From CAZVIK01 sp964627045 (GTDB taxonomy: Bacteria > Acidobacteriota > Terriglobia > Bryobacterales > Bryobacteraceae), in NCBI GenBank assembly GCA_964627045.1, contig CAZVIK010000092.1:1-14333 (forward strand): a DNA stretch of 14,333 nt, given 5' to 3'. Positions 14,333-14,333 of this stretch are shown one piece after another (position 1 is the first letter of the stretch; the number at the start of each line of letters is the position of its first letter). Both the position numbers and the translations under genes were made by a program. The notes beneath the pieces are model-generated. The model saw only the letters and a list, made by a program, of their open reading frames with translations. It was not told the origin of the DNA and ran no database searches.

Positions 14333-14333
14333 A

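Noticed and set aside
1..14333. tRNA, rRNA, CRISPR, insertion sequence or prophage content
   Set aside because: No cloverleaf, conserved rRNA segment, regularly spaced repeat, transposase or phage-like gene was seen on either strand by eye.

Overview
The window is uniformly GC-rich, gene-dense chromosomal DNA of a Gram-negative bacterium. Most likely it is an Acidobacteriota member of the Solibacter/Bryobacter type. Three things point there: an Oar-like TonB-receptor-type outer-membrane barrel coupled to a secreted protein resembling the 'VWFA-related Acidobacterial' family, a secreted TPR protein with a carboxypeptidase-regulatory-like N-terminus, and lpxD, which implies a lipid A outer membrane. 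The lineage is inferred from family content; there is no rRNA or tRNA gene here to confirm it. I see no mobile element, CRISPR array or phage gene.

Layout. (1) Positions 1-4771, minus strand, is a tightly packed four-gene run. In transcription order it holds a membrane SpoIIE/PP2C phosphatase with a HAMP domain, a K+ channel with an RCK domain, the bifunctional NAD(P)HX repair enzyme Nnr, and TsaE (cut by the window edge). The spacings are 6 bp, then a 4-bp ATGA overlap, then a 20-bp overlap. (2) A divergent 222-bp leader (4772-4993) precedes a plus-strand chemotaxis receptor without a recognisable HAMP domain, which ends at a strong intrinsic terminator (6641-6709). (3) Positions 6730-8542, minus strand, hold lpxD followed 7 bp later by a LOG-family protein. 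lpxD contains a 10-N assembly gap. (4) Positions 8593-12350, plus strand, hold an outer-membrane barrel protein that lacks the usual N-terminal carboxypeptidase-like and plug domains. Its stop codon overlaps by one base the start of a secreted von Willebrand A-like protein whose metal site (MIDAS) looks degenerate. (5) Positions 12376-14264, minus strand, hold thioredoxin, then a secreted TPR protein, then a small membrane-anchored YHS/TRASH-type cysteine protein. A perfect 9-bp GC hairpin lies between the last two.

How the parts may work together. Region 1 looks like one transcription unit joining an input (sensor phosphatase), ion flux (K+ channel with an NAD-type Rossmann gate) and metabolite/tRNA housekeeping (Nnr, TsaE). 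The nnr-tsaE pairing is well known; placing the channel and phosphatase upstream is more unusual. Region 4 is the best candidate for a little-described system: a plug-less TonB-receptor-like barrel translationally coupled to a secreted VWA-like partner. Everything else is recognisable housekeeping or envelope biology.
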